Positions 1-8,798 of a stretch of DNA of 64,000 nucleotides are shown piece after piece; position 1 is the stretch's first letter; every line of letters starts with the position of its first letter. The notes below the pieces were generated by a model. That model was not told where the DNA came from. It made no database searches and worked only from the letters and a program-made list of their open reading frames with translations. A program made the position numbers and the translations under genes. The stretch covers positions 23,044 through 87,043 of the forward strand of contig QQVD01000052.1 of assembly GCA_003388555.1 (NCBI GenBank), written 5' to 3'. Origin of the DNA: Acidobacteriota bacterium (GTDB taxonomy: Bacteria; Acidobacteriota; Thermoanaerobaculia; Multivoradales; Multivoraceae).

Positions 1-1770
1 ATCTACGCGCCGCTGCCCGGAGGGCCGCTCGGCGCTGGACCGTGGCCCCTCCTGCTGACCCGCACGCCGTACGGCCTGTCGCACGACGACGACGGCTTCC
101 ACCGCGCGCTGTCGACCTCCTACGCCGAGCTGGTCGGTGACGGCTACGTCTTCGTGTTCCAGGACATTCGCGGCCGCTACGGATCGCAGGGAGAGTTCGC
201 CATGCTGCGCCCACCCCGCGCCTCGAGCGGCGCCGCGGTCGACGAAGCGAGCGACACCTTCGACACGATCGAATGGCTGCTTCCGCACGTGCCTGGCAAC
301 AACGGCAGGGTGGGCATGCTCGGCATCTCCTACGGCGGCTGGCTCACCGCCGTGGCGATGCTCGACCCGCATCCTGCGCTGACGGCGGCGTCGCCCCAGG
401 CCTCTCCCGCCGACATGTTCCTCGGCGACGACTTCGCGCACAACGGTGCCTTCCGACTGAGTCCCAGCTTCGGATATGTGGCGCTGATGGAGAGCGGCCG
501 GGAGAACGCGCCCTTCGACTTCGACCAGTACGACGTCTACGAGTGGTATCTCGAGATGGGGCCCTACTCGAACGTCGACCGCGTCTTCGGCGAGCCGAAA
601 CCGACGTGGGAGCTGTTCATGGACAACCCGAGCTACACCGACGCCTGGAAGGCGATCAGCCTGCTGCCGGTGCTGGCGCGGGTGGAGGACGTCGAGGTTC
701 CCGCGCTCCACGTCGCCGGGTGGTGGGATGCCGAGGACTTCTTCGGTCCGCTGGCGATCTACCAGGGGCTCGAGCCTCACGATGCGCGGCAGGTCTCTCA
801 CCTGGTCGTTGGTCCCTGGCGACACGGTGGCTGGGCGCGCGGCGACGGCGCCAGCCTCGGTGCCATCGAGTTCGGCAGCAAGACGGCGGAGCACTACCGT
901 CGCGAGATCGAGCGGCGCTTCTTCGCCCACCACCTGCACGGTCCCGCCGACGCCCGCGGCGCAGACGAGACGGAGGGCTGGAGCGGCGCCGAGGCGATCG
1001 TGTTCGAGACCGGCCGCAATCGTTGGCGCACCTTCGATGCCTTCCCTCCGAAAGAGTCCGAGACGCGCAGGTTGTACCTGCATCCAGGCGGCAGCCTCGG
1101 CCTGCAACCGGGCGCTCCGGATGGCGCTCCACCGTACGACGAGTACATCTCCGATCCCGCCGATCCAGTGCCCTACATGCCGCGACCGATCCCGGGCTTC
1201 TGGCAGGGTGGCCAGGCGCTGTGGAAGGTCACCGACCAGCGCTTCGCCGACCACAGGCCCGACGTCCTCAGCTGGCAGGGGCCGCCTCTGGAGGAGGACC
1301 TGACGGTCTGCGGCGACGTGCGGGTCCATCTCGTCGCTTCGACCAGCGGCGCTGACAGCGACTGGATCGTCAAGTTGATCGACGTCTACCCGGAGCAGCT
1401 GCCGGAGAACGGACCGTACGCCGCCGAGATGGCCGGCTTCCAGCTGATGGTCGCAGACGAGGTGTTCCGGGCCCGATTCCGCGACTCCTTCGAGAATCCC
1501 TCCCCGGTGCCCGCCGGCGTGCCGCTGGCATACGACTTCTCGCTCGGAGCGCGATGCCACACCTTCCTCGCCGGACACGCGCTGATGGTCCAGGTGCAGT
1601 CGACCTGGTTCCCTCTGATCGGGCGCAACCCGCAGACCTGGGTGGAGATCCCCGAGGCGGTGGCTTCCGACTACCGACCGGCGACGCAGCGCATCTGGCG
1701 TGATCCCAGCGGCGCTCCGGACCGGGCGAGCTTCCTCGAGCTGCCGGTGCTCGGGAACGCGGAGGAGTGA
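1..1770 (+). CDS. CocE/NonD family hydrolase (5'-truncated by window edge)
   Basis: An alpha/beta hydrolase of the X-Pro dipeptidyl-peptidase/cocaine esterase (CocE/NonD) family, which hydrolyses acyl or peptidyl esters and amides. The frame is open from base 1 with no start, so the N-terminus lies outside the window. The nucleophile elbow GISYGG places the catalytic Ser at bases 328-330. It follows a DIRGRYGSQGEF stretch that is typical of the family just upstream of the elbow. The C-terminal half, from about base 1260, reads as the family's jelly-roll domain. A later His in VVGPWRHGGW fits the catalytic His. The family is certain, the substrate is not. It ends 22 bases before the convergent FAD oxidase gene. 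Confidence 0.9.
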   Translation: MYAPLPGGPLGAGPWPLLLTRTPYGLSHDDDGFHRALSTSYAELVGDGYVFVFQDIRGRYGSQGEFAMLRPPRASSGAAVDEASDTFDTIEWLLPHVPGNNGRVGMLGISYGGWLTAVAMLDPHPALTAASPQASPADMFLGDDFAHNGAFRLSPSFGYVALMESGRENAPFDFDQYDVYEWYLEMGPYSNVDRVFGEPKPTWELFMDNPSYTDAWKAISLLPVLARVEDVEVPALHVAGWWDAEDFFGPLAIYQGLEPHDARQVSHLVVGPWRHGGWARGDGASLGAIEFGSKTAEHYRREIERRFFAHHLHGPADARGADETEGWSGAEAIVFETGRNRWRTFDAFPPKESETRRLYLHPGGSLGLQPGAPDGAPPYDEYISDPADPVPYMPRPIPGFWQGGQALWKVTDQRFADHRPDVLSWQGPPLEEDLTVCGDVRVHLVASTSGADSDWIVKLIDVYPEQLPENGPYAAEMAGFQLMVADEVFRARFRDSFENPSPVPAGVPLAYDFSLGARCHTFLAGHALMVQVQSTWFPLIGRNPQTWVEIPEAVASDYRPATQRIWRDPSGAPDRASFLELPVLGNAEE

Positions 1771-1792
1771 CCCGGCGCTACGGCGGGGATGG

Positions 1793-2914
1793 TCAGGGGG
1801 CGTCCGATCGCCGGACGGCAGTCAGGATGGCGGTGGCGATCGACAGACCGCTGAGGAAGGCCCCTTCGACCCGAGAACCGGCGCACCAGTCGCCGCAGAG
1901 ACCGAGCCTGAGCTGCTCGTCCCAGAGAGAGCCACCGTCGAGGGGATCGTCGGCCATCGAGTAGCGCCAGCGGTGGGCCGCCACCGGTGGGCGCCCTGCC
2001 GCCAACTCGGTCGCGTCCTTGTCCCGGAACCGACCGGGATCACCAGTGCTCCGTCCAGCGACGTGCTCGAAGGTCTCGATGAGGGCGCGGCAGACGTCGG
2101 CTGGATCGTCGTCGAAGTGTGCAGAGCTCCATTCGGGTCCGGCGTGCAGCACCCAGGACTCGGCGCTGGGGCGTCCCGGCTTCGACGAGTCCCGCGCCAC
2201 CCAGCGCAGTGGACCGGCATCGACGAAGGCGCCGTCGAACGGCAGATCCAGCGGCTCGGCGACGCCGAGCATCACTGCCCAGCAGGGCTGATGACACACC
2301 GCGGCGGCGTGCGATCGCAGGTCTGGCGCCAGGTCGAGCAGCTGCGCCGCCTGTTCCGCCGGCAGGGCCAGCACCAGGTGCTGGAAGGGGCCGTCGACGC
2401 GCATCTCGTCGGTACTGTGCTCGCCGTTGGTGGTGGCTTCGCTGATCACCATCCAGCCGGCGTCAGTGCGATCGAGGCCGACCACCCTGCGGCGCCGCCG
2501 CAGCTCGAGGCCGTTCGCCACGTGCTTGCACAACGCGGTCATGCCCGGCGTCGCGACGAATCGCGGCTCGCTCGGCTGCAGGAGCTCCAGACCGGAGAGG
2601 CCTTGCGGGCGCTGGCCGTCGAGACGCAGCGAGGCGAGCCGCAGCGGCCACTCCGCAACCACTCCGTCGCGGATCCAGCGCGGCAGCCGTTCCCGGGTGC
2701 GCGGGTCCCGGACAGTGAAGTACTGCGCTCCGAAGTCGAACTGGTGGGCGCCGTAGCTGCGTCGGGCCATCCGCCCTCCGGGGCCGCGTGACTTCTCGAA
2801 GACGACGACGTCGAGGCCGTGATCGGCGAGGGTGCGGGCGGCGGTGACGCCGGCGAGGCCGGCGCCGACGACGGCCGTGCCGCGCGCGCCGCGACGGACG
2901 TAGTTCTGGACCAT
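1793..2914 (-). CDS. FAD-dependent amine oxidase / renalase-like flavoprotein
   Basis: 373 residues. The N-terminus carries a Rossmann dinucleotide-binding motif, VVGAGLAGVTAARTL, followed by FEKSRGPGGRM and a DFGAQYFTVRD stretch. That combination is characteristic of the NAD(P)/FAD-binding amine oxidase family that includes renalase-like proteins. The C-terminus contains LGLCGDWCAGSRVEGAFLSG, the usual second FAD-contact segment near the end of these enzymes. Length is close to the family norm of about 320-380. The ATG start is followed within 15 residues by the FAD motif, so the start is well placed. The physiological substrate is unknown. The gene faces the CocE hydrolase. Confidence 0.85.
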   Translation of the reverse strand: MVQNYVRRGARGTAVVGAGLAGVTAARTLADHGLDVVVFEKSRGPGGRMARRSYGAHQFDFGAQYFTVRDPRTRERLPRWIRDGVVAEWPLRLASLRLDGQRPQGLSGLELLQPSEPRFVATPGMTALCKHVANGLELRRRRRVVGLDRTDAGWMVISEATTNGEHSTDEMRVDGPFQHLVLALPAEQAAQLLDLAPDLRSHAAAVCHQPCWAVMLGVAEPLDLPFDGAFVDAGPLRWVARDSSKPGRPSAESWVLHAGPEWSSAHFDDDPADVCRALIETFEHVAGRSTGDPGRFRDKDATELAAGRPPVAAHRWRYSMADDPLDGGSLWDEQLRLGLCGDWCAGSRVEGAFLSGLSIATAILTAVRRSDAP

Positions 2915-3113
2915 GGGGACTCGGAAGGGGAAGGCAAGGGAGGAGGTGGCTGCCTCGCGAGAGGCCAGTCGAGAGCGTCATTCTCCCCGATCCTCACCCC
3001 GCTGGAGCGGTCGGCTGGAAAACGGCGACCGGTCGGTGCCGGGGGTCGGTGTCCGGACCGGACGCGGACCCGCCCCGTCCTCGGGCGGCGGGAGATAGGG
3101 TTGCCGCGCACCC

Positions 3114-4898
3114 ATGAAGCCCGACTCTGCGATCGACTCTCCAGCCACGCCCTCACCGAGCGCTCGACGGCTCGAGGTCGTGTCCTGGGGAGCGCTCTGG
3201 GTGCTGTTGGCGGGTTGTCTCGCCGGCGCTGCGACCTTCGACCCGGCGAGCTGGCCTTCCCTCGCCGGTGACGAGGCGACCTACCTGATGGCGGCCGAGA
3301 GCCTCGCCTTCGACTTCGACCTGCGCTACGAGATCGAAGACCACGAACGCCTCCGCGAGCTGGTCGAGAGCCGTGGCGGTGGGCCGGAGAGCCTGATCGT
3401 GCAGAGCACCGACGGTGGCGCGACGCTCAGGTACAGCAAACCGCCGCACTACCCCCTGGCGGTCGCGCCCTGGGTGCGATTCGCCGGACACCGCGGCGCG
3501 GTCGTCTTCAACGCCCTGCTGCTGGTTGTCGTGCTGCTCGCGACGGCCTGGGCGCTGCGCTCCTGGATCGGCTGGCGCGCGCCGTGCTACGTCCTGGTCG
3601 CGGCCTTCGTCGGCGTCTTGCCGTTGCAGGTCCTGTGGCTGCACTCCGACCTGCTGCTGCTGGCCTGCGTGGCGCTCGCCTACGCCCCTCTGGTGCGTGC
3701 CGCCAGTGGCCGCCGGGATTCCGCCACGAGCCTCTTCGCCGACGCCACCGCCGGTGCGCTGCTCGCCGTGGTGATCACCGCCCGTCCGTTCTACCTGCCG
3801 CTCCTGCTGCCGCTGCTGCCGCTGCTGGCGCCGCCCGCCGGTGGAGGCCGGTGGCGCCTCCGCGCCCTCGCCTTGGGCCTCGGTCTCCTGTTCACCGCCC
3901 TGGCGGTGGTCGGCCTGCAGCAGGCGCTGCTGGGCAGTTGGAGCAGCTACGCAGCTCCGCGCATCACCGTCGGCAGCGCCGATCCGCTGCCCGACGCCGC
4001 CGCCTGGACGGCTCAGATCGAGGCCCGTGGCAGCAACTCCTGGACCGGCACCCAGAGCCTGCCGTTCGGGTTCGATCTGGCCGAGACGCGGTGGAACGTG
4101 CTCTACCTCTTCCTCGGCCGCCACGTCGGGCTCTTCCCGTACTTCGCGGGAGCGTTGCTGCTCGGCCTGCTGGCGATGCGCGGTGATCGGGTCGGATGGT
4201 GCCTGGCGGCGGCTTTCGTCGTCGTCGCTGCAGCCTTTCTGGTGGTGAGGCCATTCAACTTCTGGGGTGGCGGCGGTGCTCTGGCCAATCGCTACCTGCT
4301 GCCGGCGCTGCCGGCGCTATGGTTCATGGCGCGGCGGCCGATCCACCCGGCGTGGCTGCTGGCCATCGCCGCCGTCGCGGCGCCGTTCCTCTGGCCGGCC
4401 TGGACCCAGCCGCGGTCTTTCCTGCTCACCGAGCAGGGGACCTACCGGTTCGCTTCGCCGCTGGCAGCGAGACTGCTGCCCTACGAGACGACGCAGAGCC
4501 ATCTCAAGCCGTCGGGGGGGGAGGATTTCGTGCTCGCCGGCGACGGTGGTGACGGCGGTGACGATCTGTGGGCCAAGCCGCTGAGCCGCGCCGTGCGGCC
4601 GCGGCGGCAGGGCGATGCCAACTCGCCGGTGGACTCGCTCGTCATCGATCCGACGGTCGGCGTCGCCCGACTGCTGGTGGCGTCGCCGCGTCCCATCGCC
4701 GGCTTCTCGCTCGCGGCGTCGGGAGGATCGGGGCGACGCGTCAGTGTGCGCAACGGCGGCGTGAGGGCGCGGCACCGCATGTGGTGGAGCGCCGAGCGGC
4801 TGTCGCTCTACGAGCTCGATCTCGGCGCTGCGCTCGCGGAGCTCGACGATCCGTCGGCGCGGGAGTTCGAGTTGTCCTGGCGACTGGCGAGGCGCTAG
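3114..4898 (+). CDS. Multi-pass membrane protein, GT-C glycosyltransferase-like
   Basis: 594 residues with many Leu/Ala/Val-rich membrane segments (for example around residues 25-40, 125-215 and 225-280). After the first membrane segment comes an acidic loop, PSLAGDEATYLMAAESL, resembling the Asp-containing first periplasmic loop of GT-C (GT39/PMT-like) glycosyltransferases that use polyprenyl-phosphate sugars. The C-terminal ~150 residues look soluble. I infer a lipid-linked sugar transferase or related envelope enzyme, but no diagnostic catalytic signature beyond the DE loop is visible. Its stop codon overlaps the convergent response-regulator gene: both TAG stops share the palindrome CTAG at 4895-4898. 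Confidence 0.6.
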   Translation: MKPDSAIDSPATPSPSARRLEVVSWGALWVLLAGCLAGAATFDPASWPSLAGDEATYLMAAESLAFDFDLRYEIEDHERLRELVESRGGGPESLIVQSTDGGATLRYSKPPHYPLAVAPWVRFAGHRGAVVFNALLLVVVLLATAWALRSWIGWRAPCYVLVAAFVGVLPLQVLWLHSDLLLLACVALAYAPLVRAASGRRDSATSLFADATAGALLAVVITARPFYLPLLLPLLPLLAPPAGGGRWRLRALALGLGLLFTALAVVGLQQALLGSWSSYAAPRITVGSADPLPDAAAWTAQIEARGSNSWTGTQSLPFGFDLAETRWNVLYLFLGRHVGLFPYFAGALLLGLLAMRGDRVGWCLAAAFVVVAAAFLVVRPFNFWGGGGALANRYLLPALPALWFMARRPIHPAWLLAIAAVAAPFLWPAWTQPRSFLLTEQGTYRFASPLAARLLPYETTQSHLKPSGGEDFVLAGDGGDGGDDLWAKPLSRAVRPRRQGDANSPVDSLVIDPTVGVARLLVASPRPIAGFSLAASGGSGRRVSVRNGGVRARHRMWWSAERLSLYELDLGAALAELDDPSAREFELSWRLARR

Positions 4899-5608
4899 CC
4901 GTCGGCGTCGAAACGGTAGCCGACGCCGCGAACGGTCTGGATGAAGCGGGGGGCCTCCGCGTTGCGCTCGAAGTGACGTCGCAGCCGGACCACGAAGTTG
5001 TCGATCGTGCGACTCGACGGGAAGGCGTCGTGTCCCCAGACCCGGTCGAGGATCTGGTCGCGCGAGACGACCTCGCCCCGAGCGCCGACGAGGAGCTGCA
5101 GGATCATCGCCTCCTTGTGCGAGAGCTCTACCTTCTCGCCGCGCCAGGTCTCGGCCCGGTAGGAGCGGAAGTCGATCCGATTGTCCCCGAAGGTCGCGCT
5201 GCCCGGTTGCCTGACCTCATCCCTGGTGCGCCGCAGGATCGCTTCGATGCGCAGCAGCAGCTCCTCCAGGTGGAAGGGCTTGGCGAGATAGTCGTCACCG
5301 CCGGCGCGCAGTCCACGCACCCGCTCCTGAGCAGCGCCGCGGGCGGTGAGGAAGAGGATCGGAGTCGTGACGCCGCGGGCCCGCGCCGTCTCGCACACAG
5401 TGAAGCCGTCGACCTCGGGCAGCATCACGTCGAGCAGCACCAGATCGAATCGGCCGTCCTCACGCAGCTCCTCGAGGGCCTTGGCGCCATCGCGCACCAG
5501 CTCGACCCGATGTCCCTCGAGCTCGAGGTTCTCGACGATGCTCTCGGCGAGGTGATCCTCGTCTTCGACGACCAGCACGCGGGCGGGAGGACGACTGCTT
5601 TGGGACAT
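4895..5608 (-). CDS. OmpR/PhoB-family response regulator
   Basis: 237 residues. An N-terminal receiver domain (about residues 10-122) has the acidic pair E15-D16, phospho-acceptor D60 in LVLLDVMLP and the switch Lys in DYLAKPF. A C-terminal winged helix (about 135-235) shows the OmpR-type recognition region (SSRTIDNFVVRLRRHFE) and the end motif TVRGVGYRF. It is a DNA-binding transcription factor activated by phosphorylation. No histidine kinase adjoins it. The nearest simple sensor kinase is at 9508-10671 on the other strand and may be its partner, which is inference only. The 3' end overlaps the convergent membrane-protein gene by 4 bases. Confidence 0.93.
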   Translation of the reverse strand: MSQSSRPPARVLVVEDEDHLAESIVENLELEGHRVELVRDGAKALEELREDGRFDLVLLDVMLPEVDGFTVCETARARGVTTPILFLTARGAAQERVRGLRAGGDDYLAKPFHLEELLLRIEAILRRTRDEVRQPGSATFGDNRIDFRSYRAETWRGEKVELSHKEAMILQLLVGARGEVVSRDQILDRVWGHDAFPSSRTIDNFVVRLRRHFERNAEAPRFIQTVRGVGYRFDADG

Positions 5609-5763
5609 CCGTGAGAGCTCGTCGACAGGTCCTGGAGAGGTGGCTTCGCCGCAGCGCGGTCGGCAGGCGCCGCGCTGCGACGCCGTTCGGCGATGCCCTG
5701 GACCACGCCAGGCTCCGGCGCACCGACTCCTCGGCGGAGTCTACGGTGATCGGCGGGCCGGGA

Positions 5764-7233
5764 TCAGGCGACGCGGGCGCCGACCAGGTCCGCCGCCTCG
5801 CGCAGCCGCGCCTCGCTCTCGCGGTGGGCGCGCAGGAACGACTCGGGATCGGAGAGCTTCGAGAGGCCGAGCCGCATCCCCTTGCGCAGCGCGGTGAAGG
5901 TCACGGCGCCCGAGGCGAGTGCCAAGAGCAGACCTGCGTAGACGCGCATCCGCCCCTGGATCTGGTAGCGGACATCGAGGGTGTGGCGCCAGAGCCCGGC
6001 GTACTGGCGGTAGAACTCGTCGATCGGCAGTCGGGTCGGGAGCACCGTGTGGGCGATGTCGAACAGCTCCCAGTCCTCGGTGACCACGTCGTCCTTGACG
6101 TCGTCCCACAGGTCGGTGCCCGGCAGCGGGGTCAGAACCGAGAAGCCGCTGTTGTAGGCGCCGGTGCGGTCGATCCAGCGCTTGAGCTTGTCGAAGTCCT
6201 CGCGGTCCCAGCTCGGGTCGACGATGAAGTTCGGCGTGTAGCCGACGTCGAGATCCTGCAGGATGCGGATCGCTTCGTCGTTGTTGGCCGCGGTGTTCGA
6301 CTTGTTGACCGAGCTCAGCCCTGCGTCGTCGATCTTCTCGAGGCCGAGGAAGATCGTCATCGGACCGCACCGCTTCCACTGCTCGATGATCTGCGGGAAC
6401 TTGCAGATGATGTCCGAGCGGGTCTGGATGGTGTAGTGCTTGACGGTGCCGGAATCGGCGAGCGCGTCGGCCAGCTCGCGGGCCCGCTTGATGTTGATCC
6501 AGAAGATGTCGTCGGTGACGAAGACGTTCGGAGCGCGCACCTGCTCGAGCTCGGCGACCACCCGCGGCGCCGACTTCTCGCGGAAGGTCGACTCGTGGAA
6601 CTTCCAGACCGAGCAGAAGTTGCACTTGAACGGACAACCGCGGGCCGTCTCGAGCAGCGCCAGCGGGCGGCGGAAGTTGATGTAGTACTCGTCGGCGTAT
6701 TCGTCGACGAGATGCCTCGCGGGCATCGGCAGCTCGTCGATGTCGCGGCGGGCCGGAGCATGGCCGGTGAACCGCGGCGCGCCGTCGCCGCCGAGCATCA
6801 GGCCGGGCACCCGGCTCAGGTCGCCCTGCTGTTCGAGCGCCGCGACCAGCGGCGGCATCACCTCCTCGCCGTCACCGATCACCACCACGTCGATCAACGG
6901 ATGGTGGAACCAGCGCGGATCGCGGGAGCAGTCGTGGCCGCCGAGAACGATGGTCGCGTCGGGCAGCGCCGCGCGCACCAGCTTGGCCAGGCGCAGCATG
7001 CGGTAGCGCTCGGTGGTGAAGTTGCACTGCAGGCCCACGACCTGGGGAGCGAAACGCACCACCTTCTCCAACCCCGCCTCCAGACCGTCGAGTCTGCAGT
7101 CGACGATCTGGCACTCGTGACCGTCCAGCTCGAGTCCTCCGGCGACGCACTCCATCCCCAGGGGCTCGACCATGGTGATCATCTCGAGGCCGATGATCCC
7201 GCCGACCGGCGCCTTAACGAACGCGACTCTCAT
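5764..7233 (-). CDS. B12-binding-domain radical SAM protein
   Basis: 489 residues. The N-terminal ~150 residues form a cobalamin-binding-like Rossmann domain (VGLQCNFTTERYRML, then IVLGGHDCSRDP and DVVVIGDGEE). The radical SAM core follows, with the 4Fe-4S ligands C200, C204 and C207 (GCPFKCNFC). This layout (B12 domain, radical SAM, C-terminal extension) is that of the BchE/HpnJ-like class, which does methylations and cyclisations on lipids, tetrapyrroles or antibiotics. The substrate cannot be read from the sequence. A strong GGAGGAGG site precedes the ATG. The ATP-grasp-like gene lies 55 bases upstream on the same strand and is probably co-transcribed. Confidence 0.85.
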   Translation of the reverse strand: MRVAFVKAPVGGIIGLEMITMVEPLGMECVAGGLELDGHECQIVDCRLDGLEAGLEKVVRFAPQVVGLQCNFTTERYRMLRLAKLVRAALPDATIVLGGHDCSRDPRWFHHPLIDVVVIGDGEEVMPPLVAALEQQGDLSRVPGLMLGGDGAPRFTGHAPARRDIDELPMPARHLVDEYADEYYINFRRPLALLETARGCPFKCNFCSVWKFHESTFREKSAPRVVAELEQVRAPNVFVTDDIFWINIKRARELADALADSGTVKHYTIQTRSDIICKFPQIIEQWKRCGPMTIFLGLEKIDDAGLSSVNKSNTAANNDEAIRILQDLDVGYTPNFIVDPSWDREDFDKLKRWIDRTGAYNSGFSVLTPLPGTDLWDDVKDDVVTEDWELFDIAHTVLPTRLPIDEFYRQYAGLWRHTLDVRYQIQGRMRVYAGLLLALASGAVTFTALRKGMRLGLSKLSDPESFLRAHRESEARLREAADLVGARVA

Positions 7234-7288
7234 CGTGAGACCTCCTCCCGCGGGTGCGGACCGGTGCTCTGGTGTCGGTTCCGTGATA

Positions 7289-8653
7289 TCAGCGAACGCC
7301 GCGACCTCCGGCCGACGGCTCCGGTCCTGGGAAGACGGTGGCGAGGCCGCCGCCCGGTGTCCTCAGGTTGGTCGTCTGCCCACGATAGAGGCGCGCGATG
7401 AAGAACTGGACCTCTCCATCGTAAACCACCGCCCTCAGGTCGAGCTTCAGGCGGCGTTCGTCGTCGCCTCCCGGCGACCCCTCGCTGCGCCGACGCGGCC
7501 AGGCCTGGACCTCGCTAGGCTCGATCCTCTGCTGCGCCAGGTACGACGCAGCGCCTTCGCCGGTGATGCTGTCGAAGGTGCGGCGGGTGAGCTTGCGACC
7601 GTCGTAGGCGCCGCGGCTGCCGTACCCCTGCACCGGCTTGAAGAACAGCTCCTTGCGTCGTCGCCAGAGGTCGTCGGGGTCGGCCCCGGCCACGACGCTC
7701 GTCGGCGGTACCGCCGCGGCGAGCAGCCGACGGTCTGCGTCGCTGACGCCGATGGCGGCGAGCAGCTTCGCGTCGGACAGCTGCACCAGGCGCCGCTTGT
7801 CGGCCAGCGCCAGGTAGACCTCCGGGTTCGGGGTGACCACGACCAGGCGTCTCAGCCAGGCATCGCGCAGCGCTCGCTGCGGTGCTTCGGCGAGCTCGAA
7901 GTCGGTCGAGCGGTTGTAGACCAGATCGATCGGCTGACCGCGGTGGCTCAGCCCTGCCGGCGTCGACTCGAGCTGCCCGGTGTCGATGACCTCGGCGCGC
8001 ACGCCGGCGCGCTCGAAGAGAGCTCGGAAGAGGAGCATCTCGGCGTACAGACCCTGCGACGGCGGGTCGGCGTCGACGATCGCGATCGAACGCGGGCGCT
8101 CGCCGTGGTGTGGGCCGCCGCCGACGGCACGCGCGATCGCCCACTCGGCGAAGAAGGAGTCGAGGAGGGCGCGCTCGAGACCTGGCGGATCGATCGTCGC
8201 GGTGGACAGCTCGGCGACCTCGTCGCAGCAGGCGAGCTGCGCGGCTGTCAGGCGCGCTGCCAGCAGCACGCCGCCGGCGTTGGTGTTGATCTCGACCAGA
8301 CGGGGGCCGTCGGTCGTGAGGTGGAAATCGAATCCGAAGAGAACGCCGCGCGGGTGGCCGGGTGCGAGGAAGCCGGACGGGCAGCCCGGCAGCCGCGGCG
8401 CCACCCGCCAGATCGAGCGCACGATCTCCCGCGCCGCTTCGAGCTGGGCCGGCGGCACGAAGACCGGGGTCGACGCGAACCAGGTCGAAGCCGCGTCGGT
8501 GAGGCGCTCGGCGAGCCGGTCACCGACGTCGCGCTGCAGCCCCTCCCTCAGCGCCGCCTCGTCGACCTCGATCCACCTGCAGCCCAGCGCGGGAGGGCAG
8601 GTCCCTTTCGTCGCCTCCGGATCGATGGGCCACTGTTGTTCGGGTCGGTTCAA
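7289..8653 (-). CDS. ATP-grasp-like protein of unknown substrate
   Basis: 454 residues with no name I can assign. Motifs suggest an ATP-grasp ligase: GFDFHLTTDGPRLVEINTNAGG (quoted part: LVEINTNAGG, an acidic metal/ATP-binding strand usually C-terminal in these enzymes but here central), a pre-ATP-grasp-like segment DLVYNRSTDFEL, and ELFFKPVQGYGSRGAY, which resembles the ATP-binding Lys plus glycine-rich loop. The order, with the EINxN strand before the KP loop, would fit a circularly permuted ATP-grasp. Such enzymes join a carboxylate to an amine or thiol. The start is TTG, chosen because GGAGG lies 10 bases upstream. It is 55 bases upstream of the radical SAM gene and divergent from the selenoprotein gene. 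Confidence 0.55.
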   Translation of the reverse strand: MNRPEQQWPIDPEATKGTCPPALGCRWIEVDEAALREGLQRDVGDRLAERLTDAASTWFASTPVFVPPAQLEAAREIVRSIWRVAPRLPGCPSGFLAPGHPRGVLFGFDFHLTTDGPRLVEINTNAGGVLLAARLTAAQLACCDEVAELSTATIDPPGLERALLDSFFAEWAIARAVGGGPHHGERPRSIAIVDADPPSQGLYAEMLLFRALFERAGVRAEVIDTGQLESTPAGLSHRGQPIDLVYNRSTDFELAEAPQRALRDAWLRRLVVVTPNPEVYLALADKRRLVQLSDAKLLAAIGVSDADRRLLAAAVPPTSVVAGADPDDLWRRRKELFFKPVQGYGSRGAYDGRKLTRRTFDSITGEGAASYLAQQRIEPSEVQAWPRRRSEGSPGGDDERRLKLDLRAVVYDGEVQFFIARLYRGQTTNLRTPGGGLATVFPGPEPSAGGRGVR

Positions 8654-8798
8654 TCCCGGCTCGCCTCCTCCAGGGCAATCCTCGCATCGGCGCCGTCCGT
8701 ACCATCAGGCGCGTCGAGGCTTGCTGAGCCTGCGCGGTGCGAGATGCTGCAGCGATTCTGCGATACTGCGGCTCCGCCGTCACGAGAGGAGGAAGCGA

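Noticed and set aside
5611..7401. 596-codon frame antisense to the radical SAM gene
   Set aside because: The minus strand has the radical SAM CxxxCxxC and B12 motifs. The + frame has none.
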